Below are positions 46,610-55,466 of a DNA stretch of 64,000 nt, piece after piece; position 1 is the stretch's first letter; every line of letters starts with the position of its first letter. The DNA is from an uncultured Sulfitobacter sp. (GTDB lineage Bacteria > Pseudomonadota > Alphaproteobacteria > Rhodobacterales > Rhodobacteraceae). Both the position numbers and the translations under genes were made by a program. The notes under the pieces were generated by a model, which did not search any database, had not been told where the DNA came from, and saw only the letters and a program-made list of their open reading frames with translations. The stretch lies in the NCBI RefSeq assembly GCF_947502895.1, contig NZ_CANNBM010000003.1:310001-374000 (forward strand), written 5' to 3'.

Positions 46610-47785
46610 ATGGAATATGATACAGCGATTATTGGCGCAGGCGCCGCAGGGATGATGTGTGCCGCCCATCTGTCAGGGCGCACCCTGCTGGTGGATCACG
46701 CAAAAGCTGCGGGCGAGAAAATTCGCATCTCGGGCGGGGGGCGATGCAACTTCACCAATCTCTATACGGATCCTGATGCGTTCATCTGCACCAACCCGCA
46801 TTTTCACAAATCTGCCTTGGCGCGCTATACCCAGTGGGATTTCATCGAGCTGGTGGATGCACATAAAATCGCTTGGCACGAGAAAACGCTGGGCCAGCTT
46901 TTCTGCGACAACAGCGCAAAAGATATTATCGCCATGCTGCACAGCCTGATGGCCGCACGCGGTGTGGAGCTGCGCCTGAAATCCTCAATCAGTGATCTGG
47001 CACAGGATGATGCCGGCTACAGCTTCACACTGGAAACACCCGACGGCGCCCACCAAATGCGGGCCAAACGCCTTGTGATTGCCACAGGTGGCAAATCCAT
47101 ACCAAAAATGGGCGCATCGGGCTTTGCCTATGACATCGCCGCGCAATTCGGCTTGCGGGTGACGAATACGCGCCCCGCGCTCGTCCCTTTCACTTTCCCC
47201 GATGGTCGTTTTGCAGAGATCTCGGGCGTGGCCACCCCTGCCCGCGTGCATGCGGATGGCCCCGTATTCGAAGAGGCGCTGCTGTTTACCCATCGCGGGC
47301 TGTCCGGCCCTGCTGTGCTACAGGCGTCGTCCTATTGGACCGAAGGCGCGCCTGTGTATCTGAATATCGCGCCGGATGGCATGTATGAGGCATTGCGCAC
47401 CCAGCGACAGGCCGCGGGACGGCGCAATTTCACAACCGAGCTTTCGCGCCATTTACCCGCCCGTCTCGTCGATCATCTTGCAGGGTTGTTTGATCTGGGT
47501 GGTAATCTGGCCGACTGGTCTGACAAACGCCTTGGCGCATTGGTTGACGGCTTGCGCCAATGGGAGCTGACACCCGGCGGGACCGAAGGTTACCGCACTG
47601 CCGAAGTTACATTGGGCGGGATCAACACAGACGATCTGGATGCGCGCAGCATGGCCGCCAAAGCCCATCCCAGCCTGTATTTCATCGGCGAAGCGGTGGA
47701 CGTCACAGGGTGGCTCGGCGGATATAACTTTCAATGGGCATGGTCATCGGGCATGGCAGCAGCCGAAGACCTGAATGCGGGTTAG
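46610..47785 (+). CDS. NAD(P)/FAD-dependent oxidoreductase (HI0933/BaiN family)
   Basis: 391 residues. FAD-binding GAGAAG at 9-14, then GGGRCNFTN near residue 45, and the C-terminal VDVTGWLGGYNFQWAWSSG that is a hallmark of the HI0933-like flavoproteins (YhiN, BaiN), flavin reductases of unknown substrate. It is the only plus-strand gene inside the dcw cluster, divergent from the peroxiredoxin gene (131 bases) and convergent with murD (36 bases). Confidence 0.92.
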   Translation: MEYDTAIIGAGAAGMMCAAHLSGRTLLVDHAKAAGEKIRISGGGRCNFTNLYTDPDAFICTNPHFHKSALARYTQWDFIELVDAHKIAWHEKTLGQLFCDNSAKDIIAMLHSLMAARGVELRLKSSISDLAQDDAGYSFTLETPDGAHQMRAKRLVIATGGKSIPKMGASGFAYDIAAQFGLRVTNTRPALVPFTFPDGRFAEISGVATPARVHADGPVFEEALLFTHRGLSGPAVLQASSYWTEGAPVYLNIAPDGMYEALRTQRQAAGRRNFTTELSRHLPARLVDHLAGLFDLGGNLADWSDKRLGALVDGLRQWELTPGGTEGYRTAEVTLGGINTDDLDARSMAAKAHPSLYFIGEAVDVTGWLGGYNFQWAWSSGMAAAEDLNAG

Positions 47786-47821
47786 TCTGGACGAAGAGCG
47801 CCCGAAGGGCAGCGATGAGCC

Positions 47822-49219
47822 TTAGGCCAGATGCGCCTGCACCAGCCGTACAAAATCATCACCGCGCTTCTCAAAACTGTCATATTGGTCAAAACTGGCC
47901 GCAGCAGGCGCAAGCAATACCACATCGCCCTCTTCGGCCTCTGTGATCGCGCGCGTGACAGCCAGCTCCATCGTGGTGCAAACTTCCGCCTCGACACTTA
48001 GTTGCATGGCAAAACCCGCAGCCTCGCGCCCGATCACATAGGCCTTGCGGACGGATGCACTGGCACCGGCCAACCCGTCCAACCCGCCCTCTTTCTCTAA
48101 TCCGCCACAGATCCAGCGGATGTTTTTGAACGCCGATAGCGCCTTGGCGGCGGCATCAACATTTGTCGCTTTGCTGTCGTTCACAAACCGCACGCCGTTT
48201 TTCTCGCCGATGGTCTGGCTGCGGTGGGGCAAGCCACCAAAGCTATGAAAGGCGGCCTCGATCACACGCGGGGCCAACCCCAGTGCGCGACAGGCCGCAT
48301 AGGCGCTACAGGCGTTTTGATGATTATGCGCACCGGGTAATCCGGCCACCGCGCGCAGATCAATAGAGGCCGCTTGTTTACCGCCACGGTATTCGCTCAG
48401 GAACCCTTTGCGCGCAAAGACCTGCCACCCCGGTCCGGTCAGCTTGCGCGCCACGCTCACGCGGATCACACGGTCATCCACAGCCCCTTCGCTCAATTGC
48501 CCGGCCAGAAAGGCCCCTTCCTGCTCGTCCACACCGATCACGGCGCGGTCTGGTCCGCCTTCGGCAAATAGGCGACGCTTGGCGGCAAAATATCCACCCA
48601 TGCCCGCATGACGGTCCAGATGGTCAGGGCTGAGGTTTGTAAATACGGCCACATCCGGCGTGAGGTTGCGTGCCAGATCGGTCTGATAACTCGACAGTTC
48701 CAACACCACCACGCCGCCCGAGGGCGCAGGCTCGATATCCAGCACGCCGCGCCCGATATTGCCCGCAAGCTGGCTGTTGCGGCCCGCATGCTCCAATATG
48801 TGATGGATCAGGGCCGAGGTCGTGGATTTCCCGTTTGATCCTGTCACGGCGATAATCCGTGGGGCGATGTCAAACATGTTCCATTCGGAGGTGGCGAAGC
48901 TTTGGAAAAACAACCCGATGTCGTTGTCCACAGGCACACCTGCCTCAAGGGCTGCAGCGACGACAGGATTGGGCGCAGGATAGAGATGCGGAATACCGGG
49001 GCTGACGATCAGCCGCGCGATCCCGTCAAAGGCACCCTGTTTTGACAACTCCAGACACGTGAACCCCTCGGCGGTTGCCGCGTCCCGCGCGGCGGGATTG
49101 TCGTCCCAACACACAGGTTCCGCCCCGCCCGCCTGCAACGCGCGCGCCGCCGAGAGGCCAGAGCGCCCCAGCCCCAAAACCGCCACACGGCTTCCTTGCA
49201 TGCCCTGAACTGGTATCAT
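47822..49219 (-). CDS. murD: UDP-N-acetylmuramoylalanine--D-glutamate ligase
   Basis: Mur ligase adding D-glutamate. 465 residues from ATG 49219, with SRVAVLGLGRSGLSAARAL, the ATP loop VTGSNGKSTTSALIHH, LELSSYQTD, and NDSKATNVDAAAKAL. An upstream start at 49282 would overlap the TPR gene's end. Transcribed from the TPR gene side. Confidence 0.97.
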   Translation of the reverse strand: MIPVQGMQGSRVAVLGLGRSGLSAARALQAGGAEPVCWDDNPAARDAATAEGFTCLELSKQGAFDGIARLIVSPGIPHLYPAPNPVVAAALEAGVPVDNDIGLFFQSFATSEWNMFDIAPRIIAVTGSNGKSTTSALIHHILEHAGRNSQLAGNIGRGVLDIEPAPSGGVVVLELSSYQTDLARNLTPDVAVFTNLSPDHLDRHAGMGGYFAAKRRLFAEGGPDRAVIGVDEQEGAFLAGQLSEGAVDDRVIRVSVARKLTGPGWQVFARKGFLSEYRGGKQAASIDLRAVAGLPGAHNHQNACSAYAACRALGLAPRVIEAAFHSFGGLPHRSQTIGEKNGVRFVNDSKATNVDAAAKALSAFKNIRWICGGLEKEGGLDGLAGASASVRKAYVIGREAAGFAMQLSVEAEVCTTMELAVTRAITEAEEGDVVLLAPAAASFDQYDSFEKRGDDFVRLVQAHLA

Positions 49220-49278
49220 CCCGCGTCTCCCAATGCCGCCCGTTACGCTTCCTCCCTTGCCAGAGTTTCCGCGCCGCT

Positions 49279-50915
49279 TCAATGTGGAGGTTCGGGGTGG
49301 GCAAGATCAATCGAGCTGTTCCGCGCAGGCACCACGCGCCAGCGGCAGTCTCTAGGCCGCGCGGCCAGAAAAATCTCAAGATTTTTTGCAACCGTCACCG
49401 TACTCGGATGATCCGCCCCTAAAGCCGCCTCAAACACAGCAAAGGCCTCGCGGTAAAGCGGCTCGGCCTCTTCATACCGTTCGGTTGCCTCAAGCAATTT
49501 AGCCAGATTGTTGAGGCCAATCGCATAATCCGGATGAGCCTCACCCATTGTCTTGCGGGTAATCTCCAACGCCTTGCGGTAAAGGGGCTCTGCCTCTTTA
49601 CACCGTCCGGTTCTGCGAAGCAAAAAAGCCAGATTGTTGATGTATACCGCATAGTCCGGATGCGCCTCACCCACTATCTTGCGGACAATCTCCAACGCCT
49701 CGCGGAAAAGCGGCTCGGCCTCTTCATACCGTCCGGTTGCCTCAAGCAACCCAGCCAGATTGCTGAGACGTACAGCATAACTCGGATGCGCCTCGCCAAC
49801 TGCCTTGCGGGTAATCTCCAACGCCTCCCGGAAAAGCGGCTCGGCCTCTTCATACCGTCCGGTTACGCGAAGCAATTCAGCAAGATAGTTGAGGCGTATT
49901 GCATAAGACGGATGCACCTCGCCCACTGTCTTTCGGTCAATCTCCAACGCATCGCGGTAAAGCGGCTCGGCCTCTTCATACCGTCCGGTTGCGTCAAGCA
50001 ATCCAGCCAGATTGTTGAGACCGTTTGCATAACTTTCCGACTCTTTGCCTTCCAATTCACCTGTAAGAGCTAGAACCTCCCGAAACAGCGGTTCCGCTGC
50101 TGGATAATTTCCGCTGTTTTGAAGTGCTGTTGCGGCGCGGTCCAAGGCGCTGGACAGTTCCAATTTATCTCCCTCGGCACGCGATTTGCGTTTCATCTCT
50201 TTGGCAAACCGCAAACCGGCGGCAAAATCACCCGCCTTCAACGCAAAATTGCTGGCGTTGTAGAGATGGTCATAGGTCGCGGAAAGGGAGGCGGCGCGGG
50301 CGTAGTGATTGGCGGCATCTGCCCACCGCACTTCGGCTTCGGCAACCTCGCCGCGCCCGAAGGCCGCGCGAGCAGAATTCTCGACAGCCATTTGTTCGCG
50401 GGCTTCAATCTCTGCAAACAACTCATCCGCGATGGAATAGTCGCCCTGCTCCAACGCCGCGCGCGCCTCGGCAATACGGTCGCCACCGATTTCATTGCCG
50501 GCACGTTCGAGGATTCCCTCAAGATCGCGAATGCGCTTTTGCGCTTCCTTGAGGGAGGCTTCGGGATTGGCGATTTGCGCCTTCAGCGCCGCAATCTCGC
50601 GATTGAGAAGATCGCCTTCTTCCACATGGGTGTACGAAGTTTTTCCTGCAATTGCGCTTCGCGTTTGTCCAAGATCATCAAATGCTGATCCATAGAAAGG
50701 ACATCGCCCGTTGGCAGGGAGGCGGTAAACACTGGAGGTTCGGGCGGTTTCTTTTTGAAAATCGGTTTGACGATGAACCAGAATGCGCCGCCCAATAGAC
50801 CAAGGATCGTCAGCAGCACGGCCAAAACAGCGGCTATGGCATTTGCACGGTTCTGGTTGTCCTCGACACCAAACCACGTCCAAACTTCGTTACCTAGCGC
50901 AACAAGGCTGTCCAT
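49279..50915 (-). pseudogene. TPR protein gene with a one-base frameshift
   Basis: Read in one frame, the minus strand gives an N-terminus from ATG 50915 with one membrane helix (AAVLAVLLTILGLLGGAFWF) and a helix ending in LDKREAQLQEK. That frame stops at 50583. A second frame, lacking a good start of its own, runs on from about 50640 with a coiled stretch and about six tandem 42-residue TPR-type units (RYEEAEPLYREALEI). The two join if one A is restored in the A-run at 50640-50644 (T-run on the plus strand); the intact product would have 545 residues. So it is either a recent mutation, a sequence error, or programmed slippage. TPR units of this kind bind proteins. It lies between the ACT gene and murD. 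Confidence 0.7.
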
Positions 50916-50986
50916 ACCGCTTTCCTCACCCTATCCCAATGTCCAGAATACACGGCAAAGGCGAAAAGCCCAGAGGTGCCAGCCCC

Positions 50987-51379
50987 TTACGCCTGTCCTG
51001 CCAGATCAACCAACAGCGCTACGGCGCGGGGGGCATCCTCGGCTGGCACAAAGGCGTGATCGTGGTGCAGGCCTGCGACCATGTTGCAAGCGATGCCTGC
51101 TTCGGCCAGCACGGAGGCCACGGCGGCAGTCAGGCCTACACCGTCCAGCGCGGAATGTACCGACAGGGTGATGCGCTGCATGGGCAGGTCGCTTTGCAGG
51201 CCGTGCGCGCTTGCCGTCTCGTCGCTCAGGATCAGGGACAGGCCTTCGTCCTCGCGGAAGGTGGCGATGGCGTGGGCGGCCAGTGCCTCGGGGCCGGTGC
51301 AAAAGTGGTAGAGGACCGGATCAAGCACAGGCGCCATGCCCGCGATCATAGCAGCCGTATCTTTGACGGGCGTGACCAT
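50987..51379 (-). CDS. ACT domain-containing protein
   Basis: 130 residues with ACT-type strand-helix layout: LYHFCTGPEALAAHAIATFRED, LSLILSDETASAHGL, MQRITLSVHSALDGVGLTAAVASVLAEAGIACNMVAGLHHDHAFV. ACT domains bind amino acids; this is a stand-alone pair of the CASTOR-like/ACT_7 type. It overlaps the mraY stop by one base, so it is coupled to mraY, an unusual place for an amino-acid sensor. Confidence 0.8.
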   Translation of the reverse strand: MVTPVKDTAAMIAGMAPVLDPVLYHFCTGPEALAAHAIATFREDEGLSLILSDETASAHGLQSDLPMQRITLSVHSALDGVGLTAAVASVLAEAGIACNMVAGLHHDHAFVPAEDAPRAVALLVDLAGQA

Positions 51380-52461
51380 CAGCGGACCTTAAGGGTGGCC
51401 AGACCGATCAGCGCGAGGATCAGCGAGATGATCCAGAAGCGGATCACGATCTGCGGCTCGGCCCAGCCCTTTTTCTCATAGTGGTGGTGGATCGGGGCCA
51501 TCAGAAACACACGCTTGCCCGTCCGTTTAAAGTAAAGCACCTGAATAATCACGCTCAGCGCCTCGACAACGAACAGGCCACCTACGATGCCCAGCACCAG
51601 CTCGTGCTTGGTGGCGACCGCAATTGCCCCCAGCGCGCCGCCCAACGCAAGCGAGCCTGTATCCCCCATAAACACTGCCGCAGGGGGCGCATTGTACCAC
51701 AAAAACCCAAGGCCGCCGCCAAAGATACCCGCCGTAAAGATCAGGATTTCACCCGTACCCGGCACGTAATGCACATCCAGATAATCGGTAAAATCAACGC
51801 GACCCACCGCATAGGCGATCACGCCAAGCGTGCCAGCTGCAATCATCACTGGCATAATCGCCAGACCGTCAAGACCATCGGTCAGATTGACCGCATTGGC
51901 TGCGCCCACAATCACAACCATTGCAAAAGGCACAAAAAGATAGCCCATATAAATAAGCGTATCCTTGAACACAGGCAGCGCCAGTTGGTGCTGTAGATGC
52001 TCGGGGTGGTATTGCGCGGCCCAAAAACCTGCGATGCCAGCGATCGCAAAGCCAAGCAGCAACCGCACTTTGGAGGATACACCCGCCACCGTTTGCTTAC
52101 TGACCTTCGCATAGTCGTCTGCAAAACCGATGGCGGCAAAGCTCATCGTGACAAAAAGCACCATCCAGATGAACGGATTGTCCAACCGTGCCCACAACAG
52201 CGTGGACGTCAACAAAGCACCGACAATCAACAAGCCGCCCATGGTAGGCGTTCCAGCCTTGGCAAAATGCCCTTCGGGGCCATCATCGCGGATGGGCTGA
52301 CCTTTGCCTTGGGTACGCCGCAGCATGTTGATCAGCGGTTTGCCAAAGATAAAGCCAAAGATAAGCGCAGTCAGAAAAGCGCCACCTGCACGAAAAGTGA
52401 TGTATCTAAAAAGGTTAAAGAAATCGCCGCCATCCGACAACAGGGTCAACCAATACAGCAT
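51379..52461 (-). CDS. mraY: Phospho-N-acetylmuramoyl-pentapeptide transferase
   Basis: Makes lipid I from undecaprenyl phosphate and UDP-MurNAc-pentapeptide. 360 residues, ten membrane helices. Catalytic DDY (IGFADDYAKVSKQ) near residue 115, NAVNLTDGLDGLA near 190, and the late HHHYE-like cytoplasmic loop (APIHHHYEKKGWAE). 78 bases after murF. Confidence 0.97.
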   Translation of the reverse strand: MLYWLTLLSDGGDFFNLFRYITFRAGGAFLTALIFGFIFGKPLINMLRRTQGKGQPIRDDGPEGHFAKAGTPTMGGLLIVGALLTSTLLWARLDNPFIWMVLFVTMSFAAIGFADDYAKVSKQTVAGVSSKVRLLLGFAIAGIAGFWAAQYHPEHLQHQLALPVFKDTLIYMGYLFVPFAMVVIVGAANAVNLTDGLDGLAIMPVMIAAGTLGVIAYAVGRVDFTDYLDVHYVPGTGEILIFTAGIFGGGLGFLWYNAPPAAVFMGDTGSLALGGALGAIAVATKHELVLGIVGGLFVVEALSVIIQVLYFKRTGKRVFLMAPIHHHYEKKGWAEPQIVIRFWIISLILALIGLATLKVR

Positions 52462-52539
52462 ACATCGTCCTTACTTACTTGACCGGTGCACTACCCACAT
52501 CTTGTAGGTCAGCCCAGCGTATCCCCCCCATAGGCGGTG

Positions 52540-53967
52540 TTACTCGTCAGTTACCCGATGGCCCATTTTACGGATGGCGTCAACGATCAGGCCCAATTTC
52601 ATGCTCAAAGAGCCCTTAACAAGCACCACGTCCCCCGCATCCAGACGGTGGCGCAAACCTTCGCACATCTGCGCAGAGGTTTCATACCAGTCACCGCGCT
52701 GGTGCTCGGGCAGCAGATCATAGAGCGCGCGCATCAGCGGGCCGACACAATGCACCACATCCAGTGACTGTGTAGCCTCCAGATGCGCAAGCCCCGCATG
52801 CAGCGCTATCTCGTCTGTGCCAAGCTCTTTCATGTCACCCAGAAAGGCGATGCGGCGACCCTTGCCAATGCGGCCCACACCATCGGTAGTCTGCGCGCCG
52901 GCAAGCACTTCGAGAGCGGCCGAGACAGACGTGGGGTTGGCGTTATAGCTATCGTCGATCAAGGATAGGCGCTGGGAGGTTTCTACCGGATCAAGCTGTA
53001 TGACTTCGCGCTGGCCGCGCCCTTTGTAGGGGGTCCAGCGGCCCAAGGCAGCCACCGCTTGGCCCAGATCGGCACCAATGGCCTGCACAATCGCCAGGGC
53101 ACCCAGCCCGTTCATGGCAAAATGCCGCCCCGGTGTGGCCAGCTTGAACAAGATCGGCTTGTCGTCGAATTCAGCCTGCACAACGGTTGTATCACCCTGA
53201 ATGCTCAGCTCCTTCAGCTTCCAGTCAAATCCGTGCTCGCCAAAGGCTATGCCGTGTAATCGTTTGTCATGGGTTTTCGCTGCCAGAATGGCAGAAGTTT
53301 CAACATCTGCGTTATATACCGCCGGAGCGCCGATGGGCAGGCTGTCAAAGATGCTCGCCTTTTCCAGCGCGATGCCGGTGATGTTCTCGAACGCTTCCAG
53401 ATGGGCGGCGGCGACTGTTGTAACCATAGCCGCATGGGGGCGGGCCAACATGGTCAGAGGCAGAATTTCACCGGGATGGTTCATGCCCATCTCGATGATC
53501 GCGTATTCGGTATCGGCGGGCATTCGCGCCAGCGTCAGCGGCACGCCCCAATGGTTGTTGTAACTGTCCACGCTTGCATGCGTGCGCCCCTGCGGGGAAA
53601 GCATGGCCAGCAGCATTTCCTTGGTCGAGGTTTTGCCTACAGAGCCGGTAATGCCGATCACCTTGGCATCCGTGCGCGCACGCGCCGCAGCGCCAAGGCC
53701 TTCCAGCGCCTTCAGGACATCATCCACAACCAGCAAAGGCGCATCGGGTGCTACCCCTTCGGGGATACGCGAGACGAGTGCCGCCCCTGCCCCTTTTTCC
53801 AGCGCCATGGCGACAAAATCATGGCCGTCGCGCACATCCTTCAGCGCCACGAACAGATCACCTGCCTCAATCGTGCGGGTGTCGATAGAGACGCCATTTA
53901 CAGCCCAGTCACCCTGCGCCTTGCCACCTGTCGCCGCAGCAGCCTGCGCGCTTGTCCACAAACTCAT
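52540..53967 (-). CDS. murF: UDP-MurNAc-tripeptide--D-alanyl-D-alanine ligase
   Basis: Last cytoplasmic Mur ligase. 475 residues: SIDTRTIEAGDLFVALKD at the N-terminus, ATP loop GSVGKTSTKEML near 112, EMGMNHPGEI and the late DSYNANPTSVSAAL. ATG overlaps the murE stop (ATGA). Confidence 0.97.
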   Translation of the reverse strand: MSLWTSAQAAAATGGKAQGDWAVNGVSIDTRTIEAGDLFVALKDVRDGHDFVAMALEKGAGAALVSRIPEGVAPDAPLLVVDDVLKALEGLGAAARARTDAKVIGITGSVGKTSTKEMLLAMLSPQGRTHASVDSYNNHWGVPLTLARMPADTEYAIIEMGMNHPGEILPLTMLARPHAAMVTTVAAAHLEAFENITGIALEKASIFDSLPIGAPAVYNADVETSAILAAKTHDKRLHGIAFGEHGFDWKLKELSIQGDTTVVQAEFDDKPILFKLATPGRHFAMNGLGALAIVQAIGADLGQAVAALGRWTPYKGRGQREVIQLDPVETSQRLSLIDDSYNANPTSVSAALEVLAGAQTTDGVGRIGKGRRIAFLGDMKELGTDEIALHAGLAHLEATQSLDVVHCVGPLMRALYDLLPEHQRGDWYETSAQMCEGLRHRLDAGDVVLVKGSLSMKLGLIVDAIRKMGHRVTDE

Positions 53968-55448
53968 GTCAGCCTCCCGTCGAGCGCCGCCACAGCTACG
54001 CTGGCTTGTTCCACATCATCAAAGGGCAGCACATCATCGCCGATGGTCTGGCCTGTTTCATGCCCCTTGCCTGCAATCAGCAGCGCATCACCTGTTTCCA
54101 GCACATCTATACCCCGCAGGATTGCCTCGGCACGGTCGCCCACTTCGGTGGCATCCCTACAGCCTTCCATCACGGCAGCGCGGATGGTGGCAGGGTCTTC
54201 GGAGCGCGGGTTGTCGTCGGTCACAAAAACCAGATCGGCATTCTCCGCGGCAGCGGCCCCCATCAGCGGGCGCTTGGCCGTGTCGCGATCACCCCCTGCA
54301 CCGACAATAGCCACCAGGCGGCCCATGACATGCGGGCGCATGGCCGCCAGCGCCGTGGCGATCGCATCAGGCGTATGGGCATAATCAACAAAAACCGCCG
54401 CACCGTTGTCACGCGTCGCGGCAAGTTGCATGCGGCCCCGCACAGTTGTCAGATGCGGGATGGTATCAAACACATGGGAAGGGTCGGCACCACAAGCGAT
54501 AACCAAGGCGGCCGCCAGCAGTACGTTGTCTGCCTGAAAACCACCAATCAGGTTCAGGCGTTTTTGATATGCCTTGCCGCGCCATTCAAACCGAAGGTCT
54601 TGTCCCGTTGCATCAAAACGCTGGCCCGTCAGGTGCAAATCACCCCCATCGCGGCCGACGGTGATCACGTTGCACCCCCGCGCCGAGGCAATCGCGGCCA
54701 TGTCAACGCCGCGCGGATCGTCAATATTGATTACGGCTGTGCCGGTCTCGGGCAGCACGCGGGCGAACAGGCCCGCTTTGGCGTCGAAATAGGCCTCGAA
54801 CGTCTCGTGATAGTCCAGATGGTCTTGGGTAAAGTTGGTAAACCCCGCTGCTTGCAACGTCACACCGTCAAGGCGGCGCTGGTCCAACCCGTGCGAGGAC
54901 GCCTCCATCGCCGCATGGGTGATACCATTGGCAGCCGCATCTGCCAGCGCGCGGTGCAGCGTGATCGGCTCTGGCGTGGTATGGGCCAGCGGTGCGGTCC
55001 ATGCCCCCTCGACCCCCGTTGTGCCCAGATTTACGGCCGAAAGGCCCATCTCGATCCAGATCTGCCGCACGAACGTACTAACAGAAGTTTTTCCATTGGT
55101 CCCTGTCACTGCAATCATGGTCTTGGGCTGTGCGCCAAACCAAAGGGCGGCAGTGCGGGCCAATGCTTCGCGCGGCTGCTCGGAGATCACAAGTGCTGCC
55201 CCTGCAGCGCGCACCGCGTCACCCGCCAATTGGGCGCCCTGCGCATCCGTCAGGACCGCGACAGCCCCCGCCGCCAATGCTTTGTCCACAAAACCTGCCC
55301 CATGCACAACCGATCCGGGCATCGCGGCAAAAAGTGTGCCTTGACCCACCCGCCTGCTATCGACTTCGAGACTTGTCAGTGTCGGGTTCTCACCCCCTAC
55401 GGCCATCAGCCCCAGAGAGTTTAGCCGAATGCCGGGATGCGTTGTCAT
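53964..55448 (-). CDS. murE: UDP-MurNAc-L-alanyl-D-glutamate--2,6-diaminopimelate ligase
   Basis: Adds meso-diaminopimelate. 494 residues, with EVDSRRVGQGTLFAAMPG, ATP loop VTGTNGKTSVSTF, AMEASSHGLDQRR, DDPRG and the DNPR motif (VTDDNPRSEDP) near 409 which marks the mDAP enzyme rather than the lysine one. The gene is 18 bases past ftsI. Confidence 0.97.
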   Translation of the reverse strand: MTTHPGIRLNSLGLMAVGGENPTLTSLEVDSRRVGQGTLFAAMPGSVVHGAGFVDKALAAGAVAVLTDAQGAQLAGDAVRAAGAALVISEQPREALARTAALWFGAQPKTMIAVTGTNGKTSVSTFVRQIWIEMGLSAVNLGTTGVEGAWTAPLAHTTPEPITLHRALADAAANGITHAAMEASSHGLDQRRLDGVTLQAAGFTNFTQDHLDYHETFEAYFDAKAGLFARVLPETGTAVINIDDPRGVDMAAIASARGCNVITVGRDGGDLHLTGQRFDATGQDLRFEWRGKAYQKRLNLIGGFQADNVLLAAALVIACGADPSHVFDTIPHLTTVRGRMQLAATRDNGAAVFVDYAHTPDAIATALAAMRPHVMGRLVAIVGAGGDRDTAKRPLMGAAAAENADLVFVTDDNPRSEDPATIRAAVMEGCRDATEVGDRAEAILRGIDVLETGDALLIAGKGHETGQTIGDDVLPFDDVEQASVAVAALDGRLT

Positions 55449-55466
55449 GGGGGTGGGCCTGCGTAA

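Noticed and set aside
50640..50644. Programmed -1 frameshift (slippery heptamer) in the TPR gene
   Set aside because: The A-run has five A and is not an in-frame X XXY YYZ heptamer, and no downstream pseudoknot was apparent; a one-base deletion is simpler.
53952..55424. 490-residue plus-strand frame opposite murE
   Set aside because: Shadow of murE; amino acid composition rich in Arg, His, Gln without motifs.
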